The notes under the pieces are model-generated. The model ran no database searches, was not told the origin of the DNA, and worked only from the letters and a program-made list of their open reading frames with translations. 64,000 nucleotides of DNA from Rugosimonospora africana. GTDB lineage: Bacteria; Actinomycetota; Actinomycetes; Mycobacteriales; Micromonosporaceae. Location: assembly GCF_016862975.1 (NCBI RefSeq), contig NZ_BONZ01000023.1, positions 62,001-126,000 of the forward strand, written 5' to 3'. Positions 9,475 to 17,659 of the stretch are shown here, piece by piece (the first letter of the stretch is position 1; the number at the start of each line of letters is the position of its first letter). Both the position numbers and the translations under genes were made by a program.

Positions 9475-9512
9475 GCGGTGTCACTGGCGGATCGTGTCAC
9501 TGGTGGGTCGTG

Positions 9513-10850
9513 TCACTGGCAGGTCAGCGTCGGGGTGCCGTTGCTGCCGTTCCAGTTTCCGGTGAACCCGAAGCTGGTGCTGGCGTTGGCGCCCAGGGTG
9601 CCGTTGTAACTGACATTGCGGGCGGTCACGCTCGACCCGCTCTGGGTGTAGCTCGCGTTCCACAACTGAGTGATGGTCTGACCGTTGGCGAACGTCCAGG
9701 ACACCTGCCACGAACTGCGGGGAGCGGAGCCGTTCGTGACGGTCACGTTGGCCTGGAAGCCGCCCTGCCACTGGTTCACGACGGCGTAGGTGGCGGTGCA
9801 GCCGCCGGCCGGTGGGGTGGGGCCGGAGGAGGTCGGCGGCGGGGAGGTCGGCGGCGGAGTCGTCGGCCGCGTGGTGGGCGAGCTTGAGGTCGGAGGTGTG
9901 GTCGGGCCGCCGCCACCGGTGCTGTTGAGGCCGAGGAAGCTGATGGCGTACGCGACCATGCCGCTGCGCGGCAGTTCGTGTCCGGCGCCGGAGACGCTGA
10001 TGCCCTCGACCGGTGCCATGGTGCCGTTGTTGCCGTACCGGGTGCGGGTCCAGCCGGACTGCGGCGAGTCAGTGGACACGGGTGTCTGGCTGACCCCGTT
10101 GAGGTTGGTCCACTGCTTGATCTCCTCGCCGAAGTTGGTGTAGTTCAGCGTGGTGTCCGCGGTGCCGTGCCACAGTTGCATCCGCGGGTACGAGCCGCTG
10201 TAGCCGGAGTACATCGAGCGGGCCAGGTCGCCCCACTGCTGGGCGGTCTTGGTGATCTGCCCGCCGGAGCACTGGCTGTTCCAGGTGTTGGTGCTGCTGC
10301 CGGTCGCGAAGCATCCGGCCGGTACTCCCATGAACGCCGAACCGGCCTTGAACACATCCGGGTACTCGGCGGCCATCACGTCGGTCATCATGGCGCCGGA
10401 CGAGACGCCGCTGACGAACACCCGGTTGGGGTCGACGTTGTAGTGCTGCTTGGTGTAGTTGACCATCGACATGATGCCGACCGGGTCGCTGCCGCCGCCA
10501 CGGGTGAGCGCCTGTGGCGAGTACACGTCGAAGCACTGCCCACTGCGGGTCGCCTCGGGGAACACGATGATGTACCCGTACTGATCCGCGGCGGTGACGT
10601 AGTCGTGGAAGTAGCCGCTGTAGAGCGCCGAGGCGGTACCGGTGCAGTAGTGGATGGCGACCAGCAACGCCGGACGGGCGGCGACGTTGTTCGGTACGTA
10701 GATGTACATGTTGAGATTGCTGGGGTTGTTGCCGAAGCCGGTGACCTGAGTCAGCGAGGCCGCCGCGGCCGGCCTGGCGCCCAGCAGCACAGCGGTGGCG
10801 ACGATGGGCAGGATCGCCGCCGCTGCCAGGGCCTTCAGGGTTCTCCTCAT
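9513..10850 (-). CDS. secreted CE1-like esterase / PHB depolymerase family with CBM2
   Basis: Extracellular hydrolase of 445 residues. A signal peptide (1-31, ending in ARPAAAA) precedes an alpha/beta-hydrolase domain of the PHB-depolymerase/feruloyl-acetylxylan esterase type. The nucleophile elbow is G148-V-S150-S-G; D232 (GTADTT) and H291 (GAGHELP) complete the likely triad. A Thr/Pro-rich linker (311-348) leads to a C-terminal cellulose-binding module CBM2 (349-445) with conserved Trp residues. The most likely job is removing acyl or feruloyl groups from plant cell wall while tethered to cellulose. The ATG at 10850 is preceded by AAGGA. Two inverted repeats in the upstream region may be operators. 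Confidence 0.9.
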   Translation of the reverse strand: MRRTLKALAAAAILPIVATAVLLGARPAAAASLTQVTGFGNNPSNLNMYIYVPNNVAARPALLVAIHYCTGTASALYSGYFHDYVTAADQYGYIIVFPEATRSGQCFDVYSPQALTRGGGSDPVGIMSMVNYTKQHYNVDPNRVFVSGVSSGAMMTDVMAAEYPDVFKAGSAFMGVPAGCFATGSSTNTWNSQCSGGQITKTAQQWGDLARSMYSGYSGSYPRMQLWHGTADTTLNYTNFGEEIKQWTNLNGVSQTPVSTDSPQSGWTRTRYGNNGTMAPVEGISVSGAGHELPRSGMVAYAISFLGLNSTGGGGPTTPPTSSSPTTRPTTPPPTSPPPTSSGPTPPAGGCTATYAVVNQWQGGFQANVTVTNGSAPRSSWQVSWTFANGQTITQLWNASYTQSGSSVTARNVSYNGTLGANASTSFGFTGNWNGSNGTPTLTCQ

Positions 10851-11143
10851 GGGTGTCCTTTCGTATTGGATGGCACCGCGCGGGACCGCCGGTGCGGCGG
10901 GCGGCGTGTCGGCGCCGCGTGACACGACTGCGGTGGGCCGCAGCGCGCTCCCGCGTCCGGAATGCCCCGCGAAGCGATGCCGCCGGGCGGATGGCCGGAA
11001 ACGGCCGAGCCGCCCGCTCGGTGAGGCGCTGGTGATGACGATCCGTCCGGATGCGACGCCCGAACCGGCGGCTTCCGTGGTTGCCCTCCACGCGCCGCCG
11101 TCGACCCTGGACCGCCAACGGATTGAAACATTCGCCAGTATCG

Positions 11144-11159
11144 ACCGAATCTTTTCGGT
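11144..11159. promoter_or_regulatory. inverted repeat ACCGAA-N4-TTCGGT, candidate operator
   Basis: Perfect 6-bp arms around a 4-nt spacer, about 300 bp upstream of the esterase start. The CGAA/TTCG half-sites resemble those bound by LacI-family repressors of xylanase/xylosidase genes in actinomycetes. The binding protein is inferred, not seen. Confidence 0.4.
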
Positions 11160-11355
11160 ACGCAAGATGCGATGCGCCGGACGGTCGTGGGCCCGGTACC
11201 GTTGGTGCTCGAAACCCGGCGATCCCTGGTCACCGCCCGGGATCGGGGAAGCGGACCGGCGCCGTACCCCCGGCACCACCGCGCTCGGCAGCGGCCGGGA
11301 GAGGCGGTCCGTGCCGTGCCGGCACGGCGCTCGCGCCTCGAATGTATCGAAAAAC

Positions 11356-11373
11356 TTCCGATAGCTATCGGAA
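11356..11373. promoter_or_regulatory. perfect 18-bp palindrome, candidate operator
   Basis: TTCCGATAGCTATCGGAA is completely self-complementary. A related imperfect palindrome lies upstream of the CBM2 remnant at 17641-17659, with shared half-site TATCGGAA. Both sit near CBM2-encoding genes, suggesting a common regulator of secreted carbohydrate-active enzymes. Confidence 0.5.
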
Positions 11374-11465
11374 AGAGATTTCGGTGAGGAAGCGGGAACC
11401 GGCCCGGCTCCCGATGGCGCCGGAAGCCGGGCCGGGCTGAGTCTCAGCCGATTGGGCCGGGGGCG

Positions 11466-13034
11466 TCACACGTGTGTGTGGCGTGCCTGATCGGTGAACG
11501 CGTGGCCGTCCTCCGGCAGCACGTAGCCCTGGTCCTCGAGCAGCCGTACGTCGTCGGCGACCAGTTGCCGGTAGTCGCGGTCGCCGGTGTACAGCAGGGC
11601 CAGCTGGTCCGGGGTGAAGTCCCGGTGCGTCCCGTAGAGCACGCAGAAACTGCTCAGCGGGTTGTCCAGGCTCGCCGGCGCGTTGATGCCGTCGTTGAGC
11701 CCGACCGGGACGGTGACGTCCGGCAACCGGATGCCGCCCTGTGCCAGGCCGTTGACGTCGCGCGCCAGGTTCGCCGGCGGTCCCGGATCGATGATGGCCA
11801 GGGGCGGTGCGGTCCTCGGCGGGGTGCCGCCGCGTACCCACCGGTCGAGCGCGGCGTACGCGGCGTGGAACACCGTCCACGACGCGACTTGGCTCGGCCC
11901 CGGGTTGACGCAGTCGAACGGCGCGGCCGGGCCGAACTCGCGGGTCTGGATGCCGCCGAGTGTCGCCCGGAAGTCCCGCGCGTCGGTGCTGACCGCGTAT
12001 GCCGGTACGTGCGATGCTCCGGCGATTTCCCAGGTACGCAGCGTCGATGAGTCGGGAACGGTCTGGCTGGGCACTCCCGAGCCGCGGTAGATGTCGTTCT
12101 CCGTGAAGACACGGATTGCCTTGGTTCCGACTCCGGCTCGCGGCGGGAGCGAGCTGTCCGACAGCGCGAACAGGAAGCCGTCGTAGACGTGGTACAACGG
12201 CTGGACGGTGTTGTAGTAGATGCCCAGGAATCGGCCCGACTGCGAGGCGCCACCGGCGTACACGTCGCGGATGCGCAGGTCGGCGAGTGGATCGCGATGG
12301 TCGGTGCCCTTCGCCAGTTCGCCGATCTGGGTGTAGATGTCAAACGACTGCGAGTCGTCCAGGACAGTGCCGCCGGCGGTCACGTCCAGCGAGCCGTACC
12401 GTTGCGGACTCCACTCCTTCAGCCCCTGCCCCGATGTCGGGCCCGACGGGGCACCGTTGACCCCGACCGCCTGGACCGAGGCGCCGATCCACGTCCAACC
12501 GTGCCTGACGAAGTAGTCGCCGCTGGTGCCCCACTCGGTGTCGATGTCGTGGCCCGCGGTGACGTTCTGCCAGTCCACCACGGCGATCCCGGCAGACTTG
12601 CGCGGGTTGACCGGCCGGCGCACCACGATCCGGGTGGTGTACGTCGTCGTGCCGATGGGCGTCGCGTTCTGCCGCTGCTGATCGGCCGTCGGGTTGGACG
12701 GGTAGCGGGTCGCCGTACCGGTGATGAAGAATTCCTGTTCCTCGTAGCCGGCGCGGTTCAGGTCGTACGGCGTGGAGTAGAAGACGTAGTCGTGGCTCGG
12801 GTCGCCGGGCCGGGCCTTGGACGGGATCGGCCCGCTGATGGATGCCGGGCCGGCGCCGGGATTCGTGGTGGTCGGTGTGCCGTCATGGTTGCCGGCGGCC
12901 GGGTTGCCGCGGGACGAGGGTCGTGCCGGATCGGCGGAGGCGGGCGCGGCCGCCGGGATGGCGAGCGCCGCGACGACCGCGACGATGCCCGGCGCGAGCA
13001 GCCGGGTGTGACGACGGATTCTTCGAGGGGACAC
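11466..13034 (-). CDS. secreted alpha/beta hydrolase domain protein (Abhydrolase_10-like)
   Basis: Exported protein of 522 residues. The GTG at 13034 is chosen because AAGGAGG stands 8 nt upstream. A longer frame reaches back into a regulatory palindrome and a tandem repeat and is not credible. A signal peptide (SPRRIRRHTRLLAPGIVAVV...ASA) is followed by the alpha/beta-hydrolase domain, with VVDWQNVTAGHDIDTEWGTS and a nucleophile elbow in YAGGASQSGRFL. Relatives are uncharacterised actinobacterial hydrolases, and the substrate is unknown. It is divergent from a TetR gene, with a perfect 11-bp inverted repeat between them, so repression by that TetR and induction by a small molecule is likely. 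Confidence 0.82.
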   Translation of the reverse strand: MSPRRIRRHTRLLAPGIVAVVAALAIPAAAPASADPARPSSRGNPAAGNHDGTPTTTNPGAGPASISGPIPSKARPGDPSHDYVFYSTPYDLNRAGYEEQEFFITGTATRYPSNPTADQQRQNATPIGTTTYTTRIVVRRPVNPRKSAGIAVVDWQNVTAGHDIDTEWGTSGDYFVRHGWTWIGASVQAVGVNGAPSGPTSGQGLKEWSPQRYGSLDVTAGGTVLDDSQSFDIYTQIGELAKGTDHRDPLADLRIRDVYAGGASQSGRFLGIYYNTVQPLYHVYDGFLFALSDSSLPPRAGVGTKAIRVFTENDIYRGSGVPSQTVPDSSTLRTWEIAGASHVPAYAVSTDARDFRATLGGIQTREFGPAAPFDCVNPGPSQVASWTVFHAAYAALDRWVRGGTPPRTAPPLAIIDPGPPANLARDVNGLAQGGIRLPDVTVPVGLNDGINAPASLDNPLSSFCVLYGTHRDFTPDQLALLYTGDRDYRQLVADDVRLLEDQGYVLPEDGHAFTDQARHTHV

Positions 13035-13089
13035 GGACTGTTCCTCCTTGAACGTCGAAGCGGCCGGCAGGCCGCTGCCCGCTGGGGTT

Positions 13090-13149
13090 GGCCTCGGTTC
13101 GATGGGCCTCGGTTCGATGGGCCTCGGTTCGGTGGGCCTCGGTTCGGTG
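13090..13149. repeat. tandem repeat, four copies of 15 bp
   Basis: Four copies of GGCCTCGGTTCGATG, the last two with GGTG in place of GATG, followed by a degenerate fifth. It lies in the 5' leader of the alpha/beta-hydrolase gene, between its ribosome-binding site and the TetR-type operator. Confidence 0.9.
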
Positions 13150-13190
13150 GGTTGCCCTCGGTTCGGGGGAGAGGCGGAGGACACGCTGCG

Positions 13191-13218
13191 GTCGACTTTA
13201 CGCATGAGTAAAGTCGAC
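13191..13218. promoter_or_regulatory. TetR-type operator, 11-bp perfect inverted repeat
   Basis: GTCGACTTTAC (13191-13201), 6-nt spacer GCATGA, then GTAAAGTCGAC (13208-13218). Its size and symmetry are typical of TetR-family operators. It lies between the divergent hydrolase and TetR genes, so it can control both. Confidence 0.7.
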
Positions 13219-13339
13219 TACCTTGGATACTTCAGCCCCGCTCGCGGGCTGTCAAGCGCGCGGCCGTCGAGTGGCGGCCCGTCAAGTGGCGGGCCGTCGG
13301 GCGGGGGTTCAAGAACCGGCGCTCGCCTACGATCGCATC

Positions 13340-14014
13340 GTGAGTCCGCCAGCCGAACCCGAGACACCGCCGGCCGAACCCGAGACGACCCCGGCCGTGT
13401 CCGAGGCACCCCCAGCCCGCTACCGGCACGACGACGGCACGATGCTGGACGCGGCCTGCGTCGTGTTCGCGGCCGAGGGGTTCAGCCGGGCCAACATGGA
13501 CGTCATCGCGGCGCGGGCGGGCACCACGAAGCCGACCCTGTACGCGCGGTTCGGCCCGAAGGAGAAGCTGTTCGCGGCGGCCGTGCGGCGCGAGCACGAA
13601 CTGTTGAACGCCCGGGTGACCGTCGCGTACGCGGGTGGGACCGACGAGCCGTTCCACGAACGCCTGCACCGCTGGACGGCGGCCTACTTCGATTTCGTCA
13701 AGGAACGCCCGGACGGCTTCAAGCTCACCTTCGAGGGGGAACGCCACGCCGCCGCGGCGGCGGTCATCGAACGCGCGACGAACGAGCGCATCGACCGCAT
13801 CGCCGAACTCGTGGCGGACGTGTCGGGCCGTCCGGCCGGGCCGGGCCCGCGCATCGTGGCCGCGATGATCGTCGGCATGCTGCGCTGGTGCGTCCGGGAG
13901 GCCGTCGCGCACCCCGGGGTCGACCTGGACGACGCGGCGGCGCTGTGCGAGTCCATGGTGTACCGGGCGGTGCGCGGGCTCGACCTGGCTCTCATGGACG
14001 CTGTCGGCGCGTAG
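13340..14014 (+). CDS. TetR/AcrR family transcriptional regulator
   Basis: Repressor of 224 residues starting at the GTG at 13340 (VSPPAEPETPPAEPE). A proline/glutamate-rich 20-residue tail precedes the TetR HTH, MLDAACVVFAAEGFSRANMDVIAARAGTTKPTLYARFGPKEKLF, which is fully conserved in pattern. A helical ligand-binding domain follows (about 85-224). A TACGAT -10-like box sits at 13327-13332, leaving only a few nucleotides of leader. It is divergent from a secreted hydrolase with a shared operator between them. The inducer is unknown. Confidence 0.92.
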   Translation: MSPPAEPETPPAEPETTPAVSEAPPARYRHDDGTMLDAACVVFAAEGFSRANMDVIAARAGTTKPTLYARFGPKEKLFAAAVRREHELLNARVTVAYAGGTDEPFHERLHRWTAAYFDFVKERPDGFKLTFEGERHAAAAAVIERATNERIDRIAELVADVSGRPAGPGPRIVAAMIVGMLRWCVREAVAHPGVDLDDAAALCESMVYRAVRGLDLALMDAVGA

Positions 14015-14033
14015 GTCGGGGCCCGGCCCCCAC

Positions 14034-14108
14034 GGAGGGTCTGAGACCGGAGGGCCTGAGACCGGAGGGCCTGAGACTGGAGGGCCTGAGACTGGAGGGT
14101 CTGGGGCC
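14034..14108. repeat. tandem repeat, five copies of 15 bp
   Basis: Five consecutive copies of GGAGGGTCTGAGACC with C/T substitutions fill the gap between the convergent TetR and phospholipase genes. This is the second 15-bp array flanking the TetR gene; the unit differs from that at 13090. Confidence 0.92.
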
Positions 14109-14153
14109 GCCGGTGGTGGGCCGGTCGCCCGGCCCACCACCCGACGGTCGGTG

Positions 14154-15647
14154 TTACTTCACCTGCTTGCGGTGCCCCGGCTCCTGCCGCGGCATGCTCT
14201 GCTCAGTGGTCGGTACGGTGGGCAGCGGCAGCTTCGCCACCTCGTACTGGGCCAGGTTGTACTGGCCGGTGGTGTCCGGCAGCGCCGGCGCCTGCGGGGT
14301 CGCGTCGTTGAACCGGAACGCCGAGGTGAGGTCGCCCACCGTCCGGCGCCGCCAGTCGGTGATGTTCGTTTCCATCACGCCGGTGATGCGCTCCAGGAAA
14401 CGCAGCTGCGATGTGTGGTCGAACAGTTCCGTGGCGACCCAGCCGCCGACCGTCCAGGGCGAGACGATGACGCACGGCACCCGGAACCCGAGCCCGGTCG
14501 GCAGCCCACCGCCGTCCACCCCGGTCACCGAGGTCTTGAACACGAACTCGTCCGGCGTGCCGGGCTTCGGAGTCGGCGGCAGGACGTGGTCGAACAGGCC
14601 GTCGTTCTCGTCGTACGACAGGATGAACACGGTCTTGGCCCAGACATCCGGGTTGGCCGCGATCGCGTCGACTTTGCTGGCCACGAAGCTGGCGCCGGCC
14701 GCGGGCAGGTTGGCCGGGTGCTCGTCCATGTTCGACGGGGGTAGCAACCAGCTGACCGTGGGTAGCTTGTCGTTGAGGGCGTCGTACTCGAACTGGCCGA
14801 TCGGGGTGGTCGCCATGCCCTGGTCGTACAGGGGCGTGCCGGGCTGCGCGTTGAAGTACTGGGCGATGTGCTGGATGGACGCCAGGCCGGTGGTACCGCC
14901 GGGCTGGTGGTAGATCTTCCAGCTGACGCCGGCCTCGGACAGCCGCTCGGGGTAGGTCTTGAAGGAGTACTGGCCGTTGGGAGCGCTGGTGGTCAGCGAC
15001 GGCCCGCCGGCGACGCCGTTCGGATCGATGGTGCCGGCCATCCACATGTGCCGGTTCGGGCCGGTCGGGCCGAGGACCGAGCAGTGGTACGCGTCGCAGA
15101 TCGTGAACGCGTCGGCGAGGGCGTACTGGAACGGGATGTCCTCCCGGGTCAGGTACCCCATGATGTACGGCCCATTGTCGCCGTCGGCGGCCATGTGCGC
15201 GGGCACCCAGTTGTCCATCTTGCCGCCGTTCCACGCGGCGTGCTGCACGGCCCACTCATGACTGGTGGACGGGATGGCCTGGGCAGCACTGATCCGGGTG
15301 TTGAGCCGGTACGGGAGAAGGTATCCGTCCGGGTTGGCCGGGTCGGGCTGGTAGTACACCGGACGACCGTTCGGAAGCCGGATGGCGTGCGGGTCGCTGA
15401 AGCCGCGGACGCCGGACAGCGTACCGAAGTAGTGGTCGAAGCTCCGGTTCTCCTGCATCAGCATGACCACGTGTTCGATGTCCTTCAGGCTGCCGCGCTT
15501 TTTCGGCGGTGAGGCCAGAGCCTTGCGGACGTTGACAGGCAGCGCCAGCGACGCAGCCGTCGCACCGCCAGCCGCGGCGGCGGAGCCGAGCAGCCGGCGG
15601 CGGGTCACGCCTGCCGAGTCGCCGGAGGTTGCCGAGGTGTCGCTCAT
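14154..15647 (-). CDS. Tat-exported phospholipase C-like phosphoesterase
   Basis: Alkaline phosphatase superfamily phosphoesterase of the bacterial phospholipase C / acid phosphatase group, 497 residues. The N-terminus VTRRRLLGSAAAAGG is a twin-arginine signal, so the protein folds before export. Signature motifs include IEHVVMLMQENRSFDHYFGT near residue 60, GPTGPNRHMWMAGT, and YDENDGLFDHVLPP, the metal-binding Asp/His region. It is shorter than classical PlcC/PlcH proteins (about 700 residues) and lacks their C-terminal repeats. It may therefore hydrolyse phospholipids or other phosphoesters to release phosphate. The ATG at 15647 has GAGAGGAAC upstream. It appears monocistronic. Confidence 0.9.
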   Translation of the reverse strand: MSDTSATSGDSAGVTRRRLLGSAAAAGGATAASLALPVNVRKALASPPKKRGSLKDIEHVVMLMQENRSFDHYFGTLSGVRGFSDPHAIRLPNGRPVYYQPDPANPDGYLLPYRLNTRISAAQAIPSTSHEWAVQHAAWNGGKMDNWVPAHMAADGDNGPYIMGYLTREDIPFQYALADAFTICDAYHCSVLGPTGPNRHMWMAGTIDPNGVAGGPSLTTSAPNGQYSFKTYPERLSEAGVSWKIYHQPGGTTGLASIQHIAQYFNAQPGTPLYDQGMATTPIGQFEYDALNDKLPTVSWLLPPSNMDEHPANLPAAGASFVASKVDAIAANPDVWAKTVFILSYDENDGLFDHVLPPTPKPGTPDEFVFKTSVTGVDGGGLPTGLGFRVPCVIVSPWTVGGWVATELFDHTSQLRFLERITGVMETNITDWRRRTVGDLTSAFRFNDATPQAPALPDTTGQYNLAQYEVAKLPLPTVPTTEQSMPRQEPGHRKQVK

Positions 15648-15930
15648 CGAGTTCCTCTCGTTGACGGAGCGATGTGCGGCTTGAGCCTGTGCAGCGTTGA
15701 TGGCACCCGTCCCGGTCGCTGCGTGAAGCAGGTGTGAATCTCGGTTGAAACCCTTGTCGCCGCCGGGGTGAACGCCAGGCGTTCGGGTACTGGTAACGGG
15801 CCGGCCGCCAGGAGGTCACCGGTACGCGGTGCCAGATCCGTATCCGCGATCCCGAGGTCTGCGCCGCGTGGCTACGCCGGCGCAGCGGACCGGCGGCACA
15901 CGTTCTATCGCTGGCGGCGAGGGCCGGCGC

Positions 15931-17052
15931 TCACAGGTCCGAGGCGAGGCGGGCCAGTATCCGCGCGGCGGGTTCGGCTGTGGCGTGACGGTACCCGGTT
16001 CCGGCCCAGAGGTTGACCAGCTCCGGGTCGCCGGCCGCGGCGGCGGCCTTGCGCAACGGGCTGGTGAGGTGGTGCAGCGCCGGGTAGCCGATCGGTGCGA
16101 GGTCGCCGTACCGTTCGATGAACCGGTTGCGCAGTCCCCGCGCCGGCCGTCCGGTGAAGGCGCGGGTCAGGACCGTGCCGCCGTCTGAAGCACATGGGGA
16201 GCCGGGCTGCGCTCCCCCTGATCCACGTTGGGGGTGCTCGCCTCCGCCACAACCCGGCTCCGGCTGCGCTCCCCGGGATGCGGTCGCCAGGGCGGTCCGG
16301 TGCGTCGCGGACGCCCCGCTCTCGTCGCTAAGCAACAGGACGGTACCCACCATTGCGGCCCGTGCGCCGGCGCGGACGGCGGCGGCGACGGCGGCCGGAG
16401 TGGCGAGGCCGCCGGCGGCGATCAGCGGCAGCGGGACCGCCTCGCGAATCTGAGCGACAAGGTCTGTCAGCGGCACCTGGGGTGGCGGCGCGGCCGGGGT
16501 GAGCGTGCCCCAGTGGCCGCCCGCAGTGCTGGACTGGACGACGAGTACGTTCGCGCCGGCGTCCGCGGCGGACCGGGCTTCCTCGACCGACGTGACGGTC
16601 TGCGCCACGACCGTCCCGGCCCGGCGGAAAGCGGCGACCACCTCGGGCTCGGGGATGCCGAAGGTGAAGCTGACGAGCGGCACGGGATCGGTGAGCAGCA
16701 GGTCCACCTTGGCGCGCCAGTGGTCGTCATCCTCGACCGGCTCGGCGCCGGCCAGCGAGAGACCGTAGCGGTCGGCCTCGACCTGGATGGCCCGCGCGTA
16801 CCGCCGGAACGCCGGTGCCTCGACGGGCAACGGGTTGGGGGCAAACAGATTGACGCCGAACGGTACGCCCTCGGACCGTACGGCGGCGATCTGGGCGGCT
16901 GCCGTCTCCAACGTCGCGTACCCGGCCGCCACGAACCCGAACCCACCGGCGCGGGCGGCCGCGAGCGCCAACGCCGGAGTGCCGGGCCCGCCGGCCATCG
17001 GAGCGGCGAGGACCGGCAGCGTGAACCCGAGGTCGTCGAGCGCGTCGGCCAT
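15931..17052 (-). CDS. nitronate monooxygenase-like FMN enzyme (NPD family)
   Basis: FMN-dependent TIM-barrel enzyme of 373 residues related to 2-nitropropane dioxygenase/nitronate monooxygenase. Visible motifs include APMAGGPGTPALALAAARAGGFGFVAAGY, VQSSTAGGHWG with the catalytic-type His, PLIAAGGLATPAAV and GARAAMVGT, the phosphate-binding loop. The ATG at 17052 follows GGGAGG. Around residues 255-290 there is a Gly/Pro/Gln-rich run (RGAQPEPGCGGGEHPQRG) absent from usual family members. Its DNA contains repeats and a segment shared with another gene near 49.1 kb, so it looks like an in-frame insertion. Whether the enzyme still works is open. Confidence 0.88.
   Translation of the reverse strand: MADALDDLGFTLPVLAAPMAGGPGTPALALAAARAGGFGFVAAGYATLETAAAQIAAVRSEGVPFGVNLFAPNPLPVEAPAFRRYARAIQVEADRYGLSLAGAEPVEDDDHWRAKVDLLLTDPVPLVSFTFGIPEPEVVAAFRRAGTVVAQTVTSVEEARSAADAGANVLVVQSSTAGGHWGTLTPAAPPPQVPLTDLVAQIREAVPLPLIAAGGLATPAAVAAAVRAGARAAMVGTVLLLSDESGASATHRTALATASRGAQPEPGCGGGEHPQRGSGGAQPGSPCASDGGTVLTRAFTGRPARGLRNRFIERYGDLAPIGYPALHHLTSPLRKAAAAAGDPELVNLWAGTGYRHATAEPAARILARLASDL
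16239..16268. repeat. shared sequence inside an apparent in-frame insertion (copy 1)
   Basis: A 30-bp stretch (CGCCTCCGCCACAACCCGGC and following) matches 49120-49149 at 26 of 30 positions on the same strand. Both copies lie in extra, repetitive segments inside otherwise conserved enzymes. Here it is flanked by two direct copies of GGCTGCGCTCCCC (16206-16218 and 16262-16274), and GGGGAGC/GCTCCCC arms form a hairpin. Confidence 0.5.
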
Positions 17053-17187
17053 CCTGGTGCCTCCCGGGGTACGGACTGATTCCTCGATCGTCGACCCGAA
17101 TGCGGGCGAATTCCACGTTCGGCGGTTGAGCCATGAATCACTTTCCCGGCGGACCGGCACCCCCGAAACGCCGCGAGGAACGAACGA

Positions 17188-17222
17188 GTGAGGCCGGGGC
17201 ACCACGAGTGCCCCGGCCTCAC
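17188..17222 (-). terminator. strong hairpin terminator
   Basis: Perfect 15-bp arms GTGAGGCCGGGGCAC and GTGCCCCGGCCTCAC with a 5-nt loop, 40 bp after the stop of the CBM2 remnant. It sits between that gene and the downstream monooxygenase gene on the same strand. Confidence 0.85.
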
Positions 17223-17262
17223 CGCGCCCCGGCCCGCCCGGATCGGGCCGGCGGATGCGGGT

Positions 17263-17541
17263 TCAGGGACTGGAACAGGCCAGCGACGTGGGCGTGGCGT
17301 TGCTGCCGTTCCAGTTGCCCAGGAACCCGAACGTGGTGGTGCCGCCGGCGGGTACGGTGCCGTTGTAGGACACGTTCCGTACCGTGACGCTGGCACCGCT
17401 GGAGGCGTAGGAACCGTTCCAGAGCTGGCTGTTCGTCTGTCCATTGGGGAATGTCCAGCGCACCGTCCACCCGTTGATCGCCACGGCCATCGCGCGCACC
17501 ACGGCCGTCGCCGCGACGACCGCGATCCGCCGAACTCTCAT
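17263..17541 (-). pseudogene. collapsed secreted enzyme: signal peptide fused to partial CBM2
   Basis: An intact 92-codon frame starts at the ATG at 17541 with a good ribosome-binding site (GGGAGG). Residues 1-21 (MRVRRIAVVAATAVVRAMAVA) look like a damaged signal peptide. From residue 22 the protein is a CBM2 module, but only its last two thirds (INGWTVRWTFPNGQTNSQLW to the end). The first beta-strands and any catalytic domain are missing. I infer an internal in-frame deletion of a cellulase- or esterase-type gene that kept the promoter, start and tail. The upstream operator-like palindrome and the terminator remain intact. A functional tiny cellulose-binding protein is the alternative. Confidence 0.7.
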
Positions 17542-17640
17542 GTCCGACCTCCCTCACGGCTGGGCCAGGTCCGCCGTTCGCTCGACGGGCGCGGTGAGGC
17601 ACCCGCGACCGCTGGGAAAGGCAATCATAGGCATCGATGT

Positions 17641-17659
17641 TATCGGAATTCTTCCGGTA
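17641..17659. promoter_or_regulatory. imperfect palindrome TATCGGAA-N3-TTCCGGTA, candidate operator
   Basis: 19-bp dyad with one mismatch, about 100 bp upstream of the CBM2 remnant. The half-site TATCGGAA is also the half-site of the perfect palindrome at 11356-11373. Confidence 0.45.

Larger units (their letters stand above)
10851..11465. other. 615-bp intergenic region with candidate operators, no gene
   Basis: No convincing coding frame on either strand. It holds the promoter region of the esterase (minus strand) and, at its far end, the 3' flank of the alpha/beta hydrolase. Two strong inverted repeats are listed separately. The stretch around 11125-11165 is locally AT-richer than its surroundings and is the likeliest promoter position. 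Confidence 0.6.
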
